64,000 nucleotides of DNA from positions 3,472,001-3,536,000 of the forward strand of contig NZ_CP042382.1 of NCBI RefSeq assembly GCF_007954585.1. Direction: 5' to 3'. The notes below the pieces were generated by a model, which was given only the letters and a program-made list of their open reading frames with translations, made no database searches and was not told where the DNA came from. This document shows, piece after piece, positions 7,560 through 20,752 of this stretch (its first letter is position 1; each line of letters begins with the position of its first letter). The position numbers and the translations under genes were made by a program. Source of the DNA: Pistricoccus aurantiacus. GTDB lineage: Bacteria > Pseudomonadota > Gammaproteobacteria > Pseudomonadales > Halomonadaceae.

Positions 7560-9269
7560 CTAGCTTAGCGTCTCGGCGGTGACATTCGCCGCTGCGGGTT
7601 CGTCCCTGGCCAGATGGCGATTCAAGGCACTGATCACCGCCTTCATGGAGGCGCTGGTGATACTCTCGTCGATCCCCACCCCGAAGATCGCCGCGCCCTT
7701 GACGCGCACTTCCACGTAAGCGATGGCTTCCGCATCCGCGCCCTGACCGCGGGCGTGCTCGTGATAGTCGATGATTTCCACGTCCTGGCCGTCAGCGGCA
7801 AGTGCCTTGATAAAGGCGGCCAAGGGTCCATTACCTTCCCCTCGTAATACGCGGCGCTTGCCTTGCTGCTCGATAATGGCCTCCAGATGAAGGCGCGGGC
7901 TATCCGGCTCCGAGTTCAGCCGGTGATTGATCAACGTATAGGGCTGGGTCTGATCGAGATATTCGTCCGCGAAGGCTTGGAAGATCATCTGCGAGGTAAT
8001 CTCCCGCCCTGTGCGTTCCGCCACCGTCTGCACCACCTGGCTGAACTCGATGGACAAGCGGCGCGGTAGTTCGATGCCGTGTTCCTGCTCGAGCAGATAG
8101 GAAACACCGCCCTTGCCGGACTGGCTGTTGACACGAATCACCGCCTCGTAACTACGACCTACATCCAAGGGGTCGATAGGCAGATAGGGAACGTCCCAGG
8201 GCGCCTGCGGGTTGTCTCGGCGTACCGCCATGCCTTTCTTGATTGCATCCTGGTGAGAACCGGAAAACGCCGTGAACACCAGATCGCCTACGTAGGGATG
8301 GCGTGGATGCACCGGCAGTTGGTTGCAATGCTCCACTTCGCGCATGATCGGCGTGATATTGGAAAAATCCAGCTCGGGATGCACGCCCTGGGTATAGAGA
8401 TTCATCGCCAGGGTCACGATATCCACGTTACCGGTGCGCTCGCCGTTGCCAAACAGCGTGCCCTCGACACGATCCGCGCCGGCCATCACCGCCAGTTCCG
8501 CTGCGGCGATACCGGTGCCGCGATCGTTGTGCGGGTGCACGCTGACGACCAGACTTTCACGGTTCTTGACGTGGCGGCAGAACCATTCGATCTGGTCCGC
8601 ATAATGGTTGGGGGTAGCGATTTCCACCGTGGCAGGCAGATTGACGATCATCCGGTGCTCCGGCGTCGGAACGTAGGTGGCGGCCACCGCGTCGACAATT
8701 GCTACGGCGAAATCCAGCTCCGTCGAGGTGAACAGCTCCGGGGAATATTGAAAGGTCCAATCGGTTTGCGGGTATTCCGCCATTTTTTGCTTGATCAGGC
8801 TCGTGGCGTCCGTGGCGATCTGGATGCACTGGTTTTTATCGACCCCGAACACCACCTCGCGAAACATCGGATCCGTGGCGTTGTATACGTGCACGATAGC
8901 TCGCCTGGCGCCTTCGAGCGCCTCGAAGGTACGCTCGATCAAATGCGGGCGGGCCTGGGTCAGCACCTGAATGGTCACGTCTTCCGGCACCCGATCTTCC
9001 TCGATCAGCTCACGCACGAAGTCGAAATCGATCTGCGAGGCGGAGGGAAAGCCTACCTCGATCTGCTTGAAGCCCACCGCTACCAGCAGTTGAAAAAAAC
9101 GCCGCTTGCGCTCCATGTCCATGGGGTCGATCAGCGACTGATTGCCGTCGCGCATATCCACACTGCACCACTGGGGCGGCGTTTCGATGCGCCGCTCTGG
9201 CCATTGGCGATCCGGCAGGTCGACGGGAACAAAGGGGCGATATTTCACGGCGGGATCAGCGAGCATCAT
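7560..9269 (-). CDS. leuA: 2-isopropylmalate synthase
   Basis: LeuA condenses acetyl-CoA with 2-ketoisovalerate, the first committed step of leucine synthesis. The catalytic start motif RDGNQSL lies at about residues 40-46. The metal-binding HPHNDRGTG, the GNGERTGN loop and a C-terminal regulatory (leucine-binding) domain are all present. At 569 residues it belongs to the longer LeuA type. The start is the first of two adjacent ATG codons (9269 and 9266), preceded by GAGGAG. The longer open frame upstream includes the hairpin leader and is not likely to be translated as LeuA. Confidence 0.96.
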   Translation of the reverse strand: MMLADPAVKYRPFVPVDLPDRQWPERRIETPPQWCSVDMRDGNQSLIDPMDMERKRRFFQLLVAVGFKQIEVGFPSASQIDFDFVRELIEEDRVPEDVTIQVLTQARPHLIERTFEALEGARRAIVHVYNATDPMFREVVFGVDKNQCIQIATDATSLIKQKMAEYPQTDWTFQYSPELFTSTELDFAVAIVDAVAATYVPTPEHRMIVNLPATVEIATPNHYADQIEWFCRHVKNRESLVVSVHPHNDRGTGIAAAELAVMAGADRVEGTLFGNGERTGNVDIVTLAMNLYTQGVHPELDFSNITPIMREVEHCNQLPVHPRHPYVGDLVFTAFSGSHQDAIKKGMAVRRDNPQAPWDVPYLPIDPLDVGRSYEAVIRVNSQSGKGGVSYLLEQEHGIELPRRLSIEFSQVVQTVAERTGREITSQMIFQAFADEYLDQTQPYTLINHRLNSEPDSPRLHLEAIIEQQGKRRVLRGEGNGPLAAFIKALAADGQDVEIIDYHEHARGQGADAEAIAYVEVRVKGAAIFGVGIDESITSASMKAVISALNRHLARDEPAAANVTAETLS

Positions 9270-9430
9270 GGCAGGTCTCCTCGATAATGGATGAAAACGA
9301 CAACGCCCCGGCAGCGCAAGGCATACCGGGGCATAGATGATTGAAACGGCGAGAACCAAACGCCCTGTCGGCTGAGGTTACGTCGCGGAATACGGCATGA
9401 AAGAAGATACTGACCTGGTGGAACATTTCG
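9270..9430 (-). promoter_or_regulatory. leuA leader with attenuator-like hairpin and possible leader reading frame
   Basis: Ahead of leuA, a 7-bp perfect GC stem (GCCCCGG, 9305-9311 and 9326-9332) is followed on the minus strand by GTTGTCGTTTTC, a terminator-like arrangement 35 bases before the start codon. A 56-codon minus-strand frame from ATG at 9426 to TGA at 9256 runs through the hairpin and overlaps the leuA start by 14 bases. It begins MFHQVSIFFHAV and is not leucine-rich. I recall a published candidate structured RNA called leuA-Halomonas upstream of leuA; whether this sequence matches it was not tested. Confidence 0.5.
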
Positions 9431-9595
9431 CTATTTCTCTACCTTGACTTGACTGAATTTTCGTTGGCGCTTTTCTTCGGCAAGTAGCGCACTTTCCCGT
9501 CGCTTTATAGGCCGGCGGGAAGTCGAAGTAGTCGTAGGTCGAGAATGCGATATGTCGTGTTCATGGCTCCAGAAAAACAGGCGGCGAGCGCCTTG

Positions 9596-9946
9596 TCAAG
9601 TATCGTTGCTACCTATCTGCTTCCAGAGTTCGAGCAGTTCCTGAGGTGCCTGATCCTCCGCCAGCTGCAGGGACCAGACCGTTTCGCCGCTGTCCTTGAG
9701 CTCGATCAGCACCTTAATGACGCGGCGGTCGGCGCTTTCAGAAGAGATCGGTTCCTGGTGCTGCTGAGCTGTTGCGAGCAGGCGCTGCAGGTCTTCGCGC
9801 TGAGCATCATCCAGGCGCGCGCAGACAATCCGGCGCGGCTTGGCGAGACCAGGAAAATGCGCGATGCCACCCTCTCGACTTAGACAAACCACGGTGGCCG
9901 GGGTCAGCGGTGGCGGGATTTTACTCGCTCGATCAGGATTGCTCAT
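9596..9946 (-). CDS. Emfourin-like inhibitor of protealysin-type protease
   Basis: The gene starts at the ATG at 9946, which overlaps the protease stop (ATGA). The 116-residue product is cytosolic in appearance, with no signal peptide. It contains a beta-rich core (VVCLSREGGIAHFPGL then RIVCARLDD) and a C-terminal ELKDSGETVWSLQL region. This fits emfourins, the protein inhibitors encoded next to protealysin-like M4 peptidases. It would hold the protease inactive inside the cell. The assignment rests on gene pairing and overall pattern. Confidence 0.8.
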   Translation of the reverse strand: MSNPDRASKIPPPLTPATVVCLSREGGIAHFPGLAKPRRIVCARLDDAQREDLQRLLATAQQHQEPISSESADRRVIKVLIELKDSGETVWSLQLAEDQAPQELLELWKQIGSNDT

Positions 9947-10974
9947 ACGTCCACTCCCACGTCTCGCCATGCATCACGAATGGCTTGCTGCTCACGACCC
10001 AAGGCACCGTAAAGATGGCCTGCCTGCTGCAATGTCATCTCGGCGAAGGTCGCGAAGTCACTATCTTCCGGCAATCGCGGGTCCGTCAAGGTGACGTACC
10101 AGACCCGACCCGCCGCGTCCCAGGCGTTGCCCCCCAAGGCCATCGCGGCAAGATAAAACGCCTTGTTGGGAATACCCGAGTTGATGTGCACGCCGCCGTT
10201 GTCTTCTTCGGTCACCACGAAATCGCGCATATGCGCCGGCTGGGGGTCCTTTCCCAGAATCCTGTCGTCGTAGGCGGTGCCGGGATTAGCCATGGAGCGC
10301 AGGGCCCGGCCATTGACCCGCTCGGTGAATAGCCCTTCTCCGACCAGCCAGTCCGCGTCCTCGACGGTCTGCTCGTGATGATACTGCTTGACCAGACTGC
10401 CCAGCACATCCGCAATGGATTCGTTGAGCGCGCCGGATTGACCTTGATAGATCAGTTTCGCCTCGTGGCCAATCACACCATGAGCCAACTCGTGTCCGAT
10501 GATATCCAGGGCAATGGTGAAGCGATTGAACAACTCGCCGTCGCCATCACCGAATACCATCTGCGTGCCGTTCCAGAAGGCGTTGACGTAGTCCTGTCCG
10601 TAATGCACCGTGGCCAGCAACGCCATGCCTACTTCGTCGATGGAGTGGCGTCCGAGTATGTCCCAGAAGAAACGATAGGTGGCACCCAAACCGGCGTAGG
10701 CTTCATCCGCGGTGATATCGCCGGTTTCTTCCTCTCCTTCCTGGCGAATCAATTTGCCGGGCAATGTCTGTTCCTGGTTCGCCGTATAGACATAGCGCAG
10801 CGGCTGGCCTTCTTCCGCGCTCGCCTCGGGCAAGTCCAGGGTCTCGGCGCGAGATCGAAAGTGCCGATCGACCAGCAAGGTTCGACTGGCCAGATGGCCG
10901 AGGCCTGGCTCTGCTTGCGAGGCCACCCGCTCGAGAAGATAGGGAGGCAGGAAATGGTGTGCGGCGTGAGTCAT
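9943..10974 (-). CDS. Protealysin-like M4 family zinc metallopeptidase
   Basis: This 343-residue thermolysin-family enzyme carries the zinc motif HELAH at residues 161-165 and the third-ligand motif GALNESIAD (Glu185). It also has the M4 signature GGVHINSGIPNKAF near the C-terminus. There is no Sec signal. It has the short protealysin-type propeptide with the FLPPYLL element near residue 8, which separates it from secreted thermolysins. A GGAGGGAG ribosome site supports the start at 10974. The next gene overlaps its stop by 4 bases and encodes its likely inhibitor. Confidence 0.93.
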   Translation of the reverse strand: MTHAAHHFLPPYLLERVASQAEPGLGHLASRTLLVDRHFRSRAETLDLPEASAEEGQPLRYVYTANQEQTLPGKLIRQEGEEETGDITADEAYAGLGATYRFFWDILGRHSIDEVGMALLATVHYGQDYVNAFWNGTQMVFGDGDGELFNRFTIALDIIGHELAHGVIGHEAKLIYQGQSGALNESIADVLGSLVKQYHHEQTVEDADWLVGEGLFTERVNGRALRSMANPGTAYDDRILGKDPQPAHMRDFVVTEEDNGGVHINSGIPNKAFYLAAMALGGNAWDAAGRVWYVTLTDPRLPEDSDFATFAEMTLQQAGHLYGALGREQQAIRDAWRDVGVDV

Positions 10975-11080
10975 GTTCTCCCTCCTGGGAACTTCGTGGT
11001 AGCGACTTTTCCTGATCCCGGTAAACTACCTAGCGTCCTATCAACCCGCCAGGGTTCAGTCATCGTCTGGAAAACCCGTC

Positions 11081-12052
11081 ATGTCAGCCCGTTTGCTCCT
11101 GCGCCTGAAAGACATTCCGTGGCGACTTCTACGCGAGTCGTTTTATGTCTATTGGACACTCCTCAAGATACTCGTGCCCGCGCTGATTGTCGTCAAGCTG
11201 CTGGAAGCCTTGGGCGTCACTCATTGGCTGAGTCTGTTACTGGCGCCGCTAATGTCGTTACTCGGCCTGCCGGATGACATGAGCCTGGTGTGGGCGGCGA
11301 CGCTTTTGACCAATATCTATACCGGTATGGTGGTATTTTTTGATCTCGCTGGCAACGAACCTCTTAGCATCGCTCAGGTGACCGTGCTCGGCACCCTGCT
11401 GGTGGTCGGTCATTCCTTGCCGGTGGAAGGCGCCGTGGCCCGCAAGGCCGGGGTCCCCTGGTGGCTGACTCTGTCCCTGAGAATCGGCGGTGGACTGCTG
11501 CTTGGCTGGCTGTTGCATCTGCTTTACGCCAATACCGGCTGGTTGCAGGAAGCCAATCGGGTGGTCTGGCAGCCCGTCCATCGCGATAACAGTCTTTCCG
11601 CCTGGGCCTTGAGCCAACTGCAGACGTTGATCACCATCTACTTCGTGATCCTGGCGCTGATGACGCTATTACAATTGTTACGCTGGCTGAGGATCGAACG
11701 CCTGCTGCATGCGCTCTTGTTTCCGCTGCTGCGACTGCTGGGCATCAGCAAGGACGGGGCCAATATCACCATCATCGGCATCACTCTGGGCATGAGCTTC
11801 GGCGCTGGGCTGCTGCTGCGTGAAGCCCAGTCCGGTCGGCTCGGTCCCCGGGATATCCTGTTGACCCTGAGCTTTCTCGGACTCTGCCATAGCCTGATCG
11901 AGGACACTCTGCTGGTGATGCTGCTCGGTGCGGATCTCTCGGGTATCCTCTGGGCGCGATTATTCTTCGCCCTGATCGTGATCGCGCTGATCGCTCGGCT
12001 GCCCGGACTGACGAGCGTCCTGGCGCGTAAAACCGAGCGAAGCGAATCATGA
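11081..12052 (+). CDS. Nucleoside-recognition (Gate) domain membrane protein
   Basis: This polytopic inner-membrane protein of 323 residues has about eight hydrophobic segments and two Gate-type repeats, in the same family as spore maturation proteins SpmA/SpmB and CNT-linked domains. Typical elements are the LLTNIYTGMVVFF segment and the later NITIIGITLGMSFGAG and CHSLIEDT segments. The substrate is unknown. It is divergent from the protease gene, across about 106 bases, and convergent with the next small gene. Confidence 0.8.
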   Translation: MSARLLLRLKDIPWRLLRESFYVYWTLLKILVPALIVVKLLEALGVTHWLSLLLAPLMSLLGLPDDMSLVWAATLLTNIYTGMVVFFDLAGNEPLSIAQVTVLGTLLVVGHSLPVEGAVARKAGVPWWLTLSLRIGGGLLLGWLLHLLYANTGWLQEANRVVWQPVHRDNSLSAWALSQLQTLITIYFVILALMTLLQLLRWLRIERLLHALLFPLLRLLGISKDGANITIIGITLGMSFGAGLLLREAQSGRLGPRDILLTLSFLGLCHSLIEDTLLVMLLGADLSGILWARLFFALIVIALIARLPGLTSVLARKTERSES

Positions 12053-12066
12053 ACAGCTTCAAGTCA

Positions 12067-12324
12067 TCAGCTGGTCACATTGGCGGGCAATAGAATTCCC
12101 AGCAGATCTTGGGCATGACGGGCGCCGTCGAGGCCGAGGGAGGTCAGATAGCCTCCGTCATCCTGAGTGATCAACCCCTTGTCATGAAGACGCCGAGTGG
12201 CGGCGATGGCCTCCGGCGCGGCGCTGGAATGCACTTTGATGCCCTCCTGAGTCGTGTTCAGATTGAACAGACAGAGAATCTTCAGCTCTTCCAGCAGTTC
12301 CGGGGTATAGGTGGTTCCTGGCAT
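12067..12324 (-). CDS. TIGR02647-type small conserved protein
   Basis: This is an 85-residue protein starting at ATG 12324 (MPGTTYTPELLEELK). It carries the block GIKVHSSAAPEAI followed by RLHDKGLI and GGYLTSLG, matching a small family of predicted winged-helix-like proteins conserved in Pseudomonas and relatives. Function is unknown. The longer upstream frame overlaps serB and is rejected. It lies downstream of serB in the same direction with a 64-base gap. Confidence 0.8.
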   Translation of the reverse strand: MPGTTYTPELLEELKILCLFNLNTTQEGIKVHSSAAPEAIAATRRLHDKGLITQDDGGYLTSLGLDGARHAQDLLGILLPANVTS

Positions 12325-12388
12325 GACGGCCTCTCGATTGATGAAGGACTGTTCAGACCCTAGCTTGCTGCGTGTTGCTTTGCCAGCC

Positions 12389-13321
12389 TCAACCCGACAC
12401 CGGCTCAAGATCCGCCTCACAATGGCCGAGTAAATACAGCACGGCGTCGATCCCCAGGGTAGAGATGGATTGGCTGGCTTGCCGACGCACCAGCGGCTTG
12501 GCGCGAAAGGCGATGCCGAGTCCGGCGGTGGCAAGCATCTTCAGGTCGTTGGCGCCGTCCCCCACGGCGACGGTCTGTTCCAGATTCAGCCCTTCCCGGT
12601 GAGCGATTCGCTCGAGCAGTGCTGCCTTGCGCTCCGCGTCGACGATCGGCTCTCGCACTTCTCCGGTGACTTTGCCATTTGCAACCACCAGCTCGTTGGC
12701 ATGCACCTCGTCGAAGCCGAGCCGTTCTTGAAGATAACGAGCAAAATAGTTGAAGCCGCCGGAGAGAATCACCGTGCGATAGCCCAGGCGTTTCAGATGA
12801 AACATCAGCCGCTCGACGCCATCCATCAACTTCAGATTCTCGGCGATTTCCGTCACTACGGATTCGTCAAGCCCTTCAAGCTTGGCCATGCGCTCGCGAA
12901 AGCTTTGCTTGAAATCCAGCTCGCCGCGCATGGCTCGCTCGGTGACCCGGGCAACGTCGTCATAGACGCCATGACGGCGCGCCAGCTCATCGATCACTTC
13001 CGCCTTGATCAGAGTGGAATCCATGTCGAAGCACACCAGCCGACGCTTATCCCGCCAGGGTGAGTCCTCTTGAACGGCGATATCCACCCCCTGCTGCTGG
13101 CCCAGCGCCAGGGCCTTTTGCCGCAGTATCGCAAGGTCGATCGCGTCGCCGACCAGCCGGTATTCCAGGCAGGCGCCATGATCCTGACTAGTTCGAGGCT
13201 CGGAAAGCCATCGGCGCGACTCGATGCTCAGGCCATGCTCGGCGATGAAGGCGTCAACTGCGGCGACAACGTCCTCCGGCAGCCGTGGCGCAAGCAGGAT
13301 CAGCATCAGGCCCTCGGTCAT
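12389..13321 (-). CDS. serB: Phosphoserine phosphatase
   Basis: SerB removes phosphate from L-phosphoserine, the last step of serine synthesis. The HAD motif I DMDST lies at residues 99-103, SGGF is motif II, and [10 protein letters not shown] is motif III. An N-terminal ACT-like region of about 85 residues precedes the catalytic domain. The start overlaps the parC stop as ATGA, so it is the last gene of the overlapping yqiA-parE-parC-serB set. Confidence 0.95.
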   Translation of the reverse strand: MTEGLMLILLAPRLPEDVVAAVDAFIAEHGLSIESRRWLSEPRTSQDHGACLEYRLVGDAIDLAILRQKALALGQQQGVDIAVQEDSPWRDKRRLVCFDMDSTLIKAEVIDELARRHGVYDDVARVTERAMRGELDFKQSFRERMAKLEGLDESVVTEIAENLKLMDGVERLMFHLKRLGYRTVILSGGFNYFARYLQERLGFDEVHANELVVANGKVTGEVREPIVDAERKAALLERIAHREGLNLEQTVAVGDGANDLKMLATAGLGIAFRAKPLVRRQASQSISTLGIDAVLYLLGHCEADLEPVSG

Positions 13322-15570
13322 GACTGCACTTCCAGCTGATCCACTTTCTGGAAGCCTCGGGGCAGCTTGTTGCCGCGCCGCCCGCGGTCGCCGCAGTAAT
13401 AGTCGAGATCTGCACTCTTCAACGTCAGCTTGCGCTTGCCGGAATGCACCGTTAGCGCAGCGCCTTTCGGTATTACCACCAGATCGCGAAGATATTCCTC
13501 GCGGTTCGCGGCTCGCGCGCCGGGAATATCCAGCAGCTTATTGCCCTTGCCTTTGCTCATTTCCTGCAGCTGTTCCAGCGGGAACACCAGCAGCCGCCCT
13601 TCGTTGGATACCGCCGCCACTTGGCAAGACGTTTCCTCGGGAATCGGTTGGGGCGGCATCACATTACAGCCCTTGGGCAGGCTCAGCACCGCCTTGCCCG
13701 CCTTGTTCTTGCCGGTGAGATCCTCGAGTTTGGCGATAAAGCCATAGCCACCGTCGCTGGCCAGCAGGAAGCGACTTTCCGGTGGTGCCAGCAGCAATCC
13801 TTTCATGATCGCACCGCCGCCGCTGTTGATGCGCCCGGTGACCGGTTCTCCCTGGCTTCTCGCGGAAGGCAGATTGTGGGCGGTCAGAGTATAGGCGCGG
13901 CCGGTGTCGTCCAGCAGCACCAGGGGTTGATTGGTCTTGCCCCGGGCAGCGAGCTGGAAGCGATCTCCGGATTTGAAGGAAAGCCCTTCCGGATCGATTT
14001 CATGGCCCCGGGCGGCGCGAATCCAGCCTTTCTCCGAGAGCACCACGGTGATCGGATCCGCCCCGAGCAGTTCAACCTCGGAAAGCGCCTTGGCCTCCTG
14101 GCGTTCCACCAGAGGAGCGCGACGCTCGTCGCCGTATTCCTTGCCCGCGGCGCGTAATTCCTTCTCGATCAACCTGGTCAGAGCGCTCTCGCTGCCCAGC
14201 ACTTTCTCGAGACGTTGGCGTTCCTTCTCCAGCTCGTCCTGCTCGCCGCGCAGCTTGAATTCTTCGAGCTTGGCCAGGTGGCGAAGACGCAGCTCGAGAA
14301 TCGCCTCCGCCTGGCGGTCGCTGAGACCGAAAGCTTCCATCAACGCGGGCTTGGGCTTGTCCTCCTCGCGGATGATGCGGATCACCTCGTCGATATTGAG
14401 ATAGGCGATCAGCAGGCCTTCGAGAAGGTGCAGGCGATCCTTGACCTTGCCTAGACGATACTCCAGTCGTCGTCGCACCGTAGTACGGCGGAAGGCCAGC
14501 CATTCGCCGAGCAGTTCCGCCAAGGGCATGACCCGGGGCCGACCGTCGAGGCCGATCACGTTCATGTTGACCCTCACGCTCTTCTCGAGATCCGTGGTGG
14601 CGAACAGGTGCGCCATCAGCGGCTCGATATCCACCCGGTTGGAGCGCGGCTCGATCACCAGCCGGGTCGGGTTCTCGTGGGTGGATTCGTCCCGCAGATC
14701 CGCAACCATGGGCAGTTTCTTGGCCTGCATCTGAGCGGCGATCTGCTCCAGCACCTTGGCGCCGCTGACCTGATAGGGCAGCGCGGTGATCACCACCTTG
14801 CCGTCTTCCTGCTCGAAACGGGCGCGCAGCTTCACGGAGCCGCGACCGCTTTCGTAGATCTTGCGCAGGTCCGAGGGTGGCGTGATGATCTCCGCCGCGC
14901 TGGGAAAGTCCGGCGCCGGCAGGTGCTCGAGCAGATCCGCGGTGGTGGCCTTGGGATGGCGCAGCAGATGGCAGGTGGCCTCGACCACCTCGTTCACGTT
15001 ATGCGGCGGAATGTCTGTGGCCATACCCACGGCGATACCGGTGCCGCCGTTGAGCAGCACATGGGGTAGCCTGGCGGGCAACACCACCGGTTCATCCATG
15101 GTGCCGTCGAAATTGGCGGTCCAGTCCACGGTGCCCTGGCCGAGTTCCGAGAGCAGCACCTCGGAGAACTTCGACAGCCGCGCCTCGGTGTAGCGCATGG
15201 CGGCAAAGGACTTGGGGTCGTCCGGACTCCCCCAGTTGCCCTGGCCGTCCACCAGCGGATAGCGATAGGAAAACGGCTGGGCCATCAGCACCATGGCTTC
15301 GTAGCAGGCGCTGTCCCCGTGAGGATGAAACTTGCCCAGCACGTCCCCCACGGTGCGAGCGGACTTCTTGTACTTGGCGTTGGCACTCAAGGCCAGCTCG
15401 CGCATGGCGTAGACGATACGCCGCTGCACCGGCTTCAGGCCGTCGCCAATATGTGGCAAGGCCCGGTCGAGAATCACGTACATCGAATAGTCGAGATACG
15501 CTTTTTCGGTGTATTCGCGAAGCGGCAGACGCTCGACGTCCCCCTCCGCCACCTGAATATCCATGGTCAT
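13318..15570 (-). CDS. parC: DNA topoisomerase IV subunit A
   Basis: ParC is the DNA-cleaving subunit of topoisomerase IV, which decatenates daughter chromosomes. The catalytic tyrosine is Tyr127 in AAMRYTEAR. The quinolone-resistance region [12 protein letters not shown] keeps Ser87 and Glu91, equivalent to E. coli Ser80 and Glu84, so it has the susceptible-type residues. The 750-residue length and the C-terminal beta-pinwheel region agree with ParC and not GyrA. It follows parE with a 6-base gap and its stop overlaps serB. Confidence 0.96.
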   Translation of the reverse strand: MTMDIQVAEGDVERLPLREYTEKAYLDYSMYVILDRALPHIGDGLKPVQRRIVYAMRELALSANAKYKKSARTVGDVLGKFHPHGDSACYEAMVLMAQPFSYRYPLVDGQGNWGSPDDPKSFAAMRYTEARLSKFSEVLLSELGQGTVDWTANFDGTMDEPVVLPARLPHVLLNGGTGIAVGMATDIPPHNVNEVVEATCHLLRHPKATTADLLEHLPAPDFPSAAEIITPPSDLRKIYESGRGSVKLRARFEQEDGKVVITALPYQVSGAKVLEQIAAQMQAKKLPMVADLRDESTHENPTRLVIEPRSNRVDIEPLMAHLFATTDLEKSVRVNMNVIGLDGRPRVMPLAELLGEWLAFRRTTVRRRLEYRLGKVKDRLHLLEGLLIAYLNIDEVIRIIREEDKPKPALMEAFGLSDRQAEAILELRLRHLAKLEEFKLRGEQDELEKERQRLEKVLGSESALTRLIEKELRAAGKEYGDERRAPLVERQEAKALSEVELLGADPITVVLSEKGWIRAARGHEIDPEGLSFKSGDRFQLAARGKTNQPLVLLDDTGRAYTLTAHNLPSARSQGEPVTGRINSGGGAIMKGLLLAPPESRFLLASDGGYGFIAKLEDLTGKNKAGKAVLSLPKGCNVMPPQPIPEETSCQVAAVSNEGRLLVFPLEQLQEMSKGKGNKLLDIPGARAANREEYLRDLVVIPKGAALTVHSGKRKLTLKSADLDYYCGDRGRRGNKLPRGFQKVDQLEVQS

Positions 15571-15576
15571 CGTCGC

Positions 15577-18125
<2,549 letters not shown>

Positions 18126-18160
18126 AACGCAAAACCTGTATATTTAGCCAGATACATGTA

Positions 18161-19861
18161 TCATTTTTCCTCCCCCTCCGCTAACCACAAGGCTTCGATC
18201 AATCCCTGGCTGGATTCATCCATGCGCTCCAATCCTTCCCGAGTACTCAGAATCTTCTCCGTTTCTCCGGCGATCTGCTTGCCCAACTCCACCCCCCACT
18301 GATCGAAGGGATTGATACCCCAGATGGTCGCTTGCACGAACACCTTGTGCTCGTAAAGGGCGATCAGAGCGCCCAAGGTGCTGGGGGTAAGCCGATCCAG
18401 CAGCACCGTGGTCGAAGGCTGGTTGCCGCGATAGCGCTTGTAGGCGGGGCGGGGCGCGGCATCGGCGATGGCATCGTCCCCCAGCATCAACAGCCGCGAC
18501 TGGGCGAAACAGTTGGCCAGGGTCATGCGGTGCTGGGCCTTGAGATGGCGCCGAGTATCGGGATCTTCCACGTGATCGTAGCGGCGCAGGGGCGCGATGA
18601 AGTCGCACTCCACGGACTGGGTGCCCTGATGCAGCAGCTGATAGAAGGCGTGCTGGGCGTTGGGCCCCAGCTCTCCCCACAGCACCGGGCAAGTGGAATA
18701 ATCGACCACCTGGCCGTCATGAGTGGCGGACTTGCCGTTGGATTCCATTTCCAGCTGTTCGAGGTAGCTGGCGAAATACTCCAGCCGGCCATCGTAGGGC
18801 AGGATCGAATGGGCACGAATATCCAGGAAATTGACATTCCAGATACCCGCCAGCGCCAGCAGTACCGGCAGGTTATCCTCCAGGGCGGCGCTGTGGAAAT
18901 GACGATCCATGACATGGGCGCCGGCCAGCAGCTCGCGAAAGTTGTCCATGCCCACCACCAGGGCGATAGGCAACCCGATAGCGCCCCACAGGGAATAGCG
19001 TCCGCCGACCCATTCCCAGAATTCCAGCTGGTTGGCCTTGGCGATACCCCAGTCGCACATTTTTTCGCAGTTGGCGGAAACGCCGATGAAATGCTGGCGC
19101 AACACCAGGCTCTCATCGATCCGGGAGTCCTCCTCGCCGCAGTTGGCCTGACGGCTGGACACCAGCCGCGACATCAGCCATTCCTGGGCAGTGCGAGCGT
19201 TGGAAAGCGTGTCCACGGTAGTGAAGGACTTGGAGGACAGCACGAACAGGGTGGTTTCCGGATTGAAACGGCTCAGATAGTCCGCCAGCTGTGAACCGTC
19301 CATGGTGGAGGCGAAGTGCACCTCGATCGGATGCGCAGGATGCACCCGGAAATCCACCAGCGCGCGAGTCACCATCAGGGGGCCAAGATCCGAGCCGCCG
19401 ACACCCAGGTTCACCACATCCTCGATGGCCTTGCCGGTAGCGCCGCGCCACTGTCCCGCATGCAGCTTGTCGACCATGCTCGCCATATGATCCAGAGTGG
19501 CATGCACCCCAGGCACCAGATCCTCGCCATCCACCCTCAGGCTGGTATCCGCCGGCAAACGCAGGGCGGTATGCAAGGCGGGGCGATCCTCCGAGCGATT
19601 GACCAGCTCACCCTGCAACATCGCCTCTATCGCTTCCGGTACCTGGGCTTCACGAGCCAGGGCCAGCAGCAGCTCCAGCGTTTCTTCGTTCCAGCGCTGC
19701 TTGGAAAGATCCAGGGTCAGCCCGGCAGCCTTGCGGCTGTAGCGACGAAATCGCTCGGAGGAATCGGCGAAAAGCGTCTTCAGATGAATCCGGCGCATCT
19801 CGCCTGCATGCTGCTTGAGCGCCTGCCAAGCGGCTCCCTGATCGATGGTGGAATGGCTCAT
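18161..19861 (-). CDS. pgi: Glucose-6-phosphate isomerase
   Basis: Pgi interconverts glucose-6-phosphate and fructose-6-phosphate. Characteristic elements are NLGVGGSDLGP, the phosphate-binding SSKSFTT, the GGRYSLW motif with catalytic residues, and a C-terminal GINPFDQWGVELGK. I start at ATG 19861 (566 residues), which follows GGAGAG, because the 24 residues upstream have no family counterpart. It is transcribed in the same direction as yqiA. Confidence 0.95.
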   Translation of the reverse strand: MSHSTIDQGAAWQALKQHAGEMRRIHLKTLFADSSERFRRYSRKAAGLTLDLSKQRWNEETLELLLALAREAQVPEAIEAMLQGELVNRSEDRPALHTALRLPADTSLRVDGEDLVPGVHATLDHMASMVDKLHAGQWRGATGKAIEDVVNLGVGGSDLGPLMVTRALVDFRVHPAHPIEVHFASTMDGSQLADYLSRFNPETTLFVLSSKSFTTVDTLSNARTAQEWLMSRLVSSRQANCGEEDSRIDESLVLRQHFIGVSANCEKMCDWGIAKANQLEFWEWVGGRYSLWGAIGLPIALVVGMDNFRELLAGAHVMDRHFHSAALEDNLPVLLALAGIWNVNFLDIRAHSILPYDGRLEYFASYLEQLEMESNGKSATHDGQVVDYSTCPVLWGELGPNAQHAFYQLLHQGTQSVECDFIAPLRRYDHVEDPDTRRHLKAQHRMTLANCFAQSRLLMLGDDAIADAAPRPAYKRYRGNQPSTTVLLDRLTPSTLGALIALYEHKVFVQATIWGINPFDQWGVELGKQIAGETEKILSTREGLERMDESSQGLIEALWLAEGEEK

Positions 19862-20008
19862 GGTCTCTCCTTGACGTAAACGGTATGGCCGGTGGCACAC
19901 GCACGGCGAAGTGGCATGCAGCGAGTGGTGCACGGCGAGTGGCGGGATCGTGCAGCCCGACGGCTCAGGGCGTAGAATACCGCCAAACTCGCCCTATCGA
20001 ATATGTTC

Positions 20009-20752
20009 ATGAGTGACGCATCTTACCGTGACGCCATCTTTACGACACCCCTGGACCAGGTGGCGCAATTCTCCTTCGACGAACGGGTAGTCGCCTGCTT
20101 TCCGGACATGATTCGCCGCTCCGTGCCCGGCTACGGCCAGATTCTCGGCATGCTGGGCATCATCGCCGAGCGTCACCTGCCTCGCGGCGCTCACGTCTAC
20201 GATCTCGGCTGCTCTCTGGGCGCCGTCGGCTTGGCCCTGGCGGGCCGTCTGCCGCCCCAGGCGTTTTCCCTGACCGGGGTGGATATCTCTCCGGGAATGA
20301 TAGCCCGGGCCAAGGATACCCTCGCCAGGGAGTGCCCGGATCACGCTATCGAAATCGTCGAAGGCGATATTCGCCATCTGAATTACCGGACCTCCGGCAT
20401 GGTGGTGCTCAATTTCACACTGCAATTCCTGCCCCCGGAAGATCGCGACGGCGTCTTGAGCAAACTTCACGCGGCGCTGGAGCCCGGCGGCGTGCTGGTA
20501 ATGTCGGAAAAGATCCGGGCCGCGGACGAGCAGGAAAACGCCTGGCTGGTGGAGCGCTATCACGATTTCAAGCGCGCCAACGGCTACAGTGAACTGGAAA
20601 TCAGCCAGAAGCGCACCGCCTTGGAAAACGTGCTGATCCCGGACACCCTGGATGCCCATCACGCCTGTATTGCTCAGGCGGGCTTTTCCCGCAGCACCAC
20701 CTGGTTTCAATACCTGAATTTTGCCTCGATTATCGCCTTCAAGGATGAATAA
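20009..20752 (+). CDS. cmoA: Carboxy-S-adenosyl-L-methionine synthase
   Basis: CmoA converts SAM and prephenate to carboxy-SAM for tRNA wobble uridine-34 modification. The SAM-binding [10 protein letters not shown] motif is clear, and [21 protein letters not shown] is the family opening. Starting at 20009 gives 247 residues, the same as E. coli; an ATG two codons earlier (20003) is also possible. It is directly followed by cmoB with no gap, forming the usual two-gene operon. Confidence 0.94.
   Translation: MSDASYRDAIFTTPLDQVAQFSFDERVVACFPDMIRRSVPGYGQILGMLGIIAERHLPRGAHVYDLGCSLGAVGLALAGRLPPQAFSLTGVDISPGMIARAKDTLARECPDHAIEIVEGDIRHLNYRTSGMVVLNFTLQFLPPEDRDGVLSKLHAALEPGGVLVMSEKIRAADEQENAWLVERYHDFKRANGYSELEISQKRTALENVLIPDTLDAHHACIAQAGFSRSTTWFQYLNFASIIAFKDE

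Noticed and set aside
8079-9287. Long plus-strand open frame of 402 codons
   Set aside because: It is antisense to leuA, has no family features, and arises from GC-rich codon bias.
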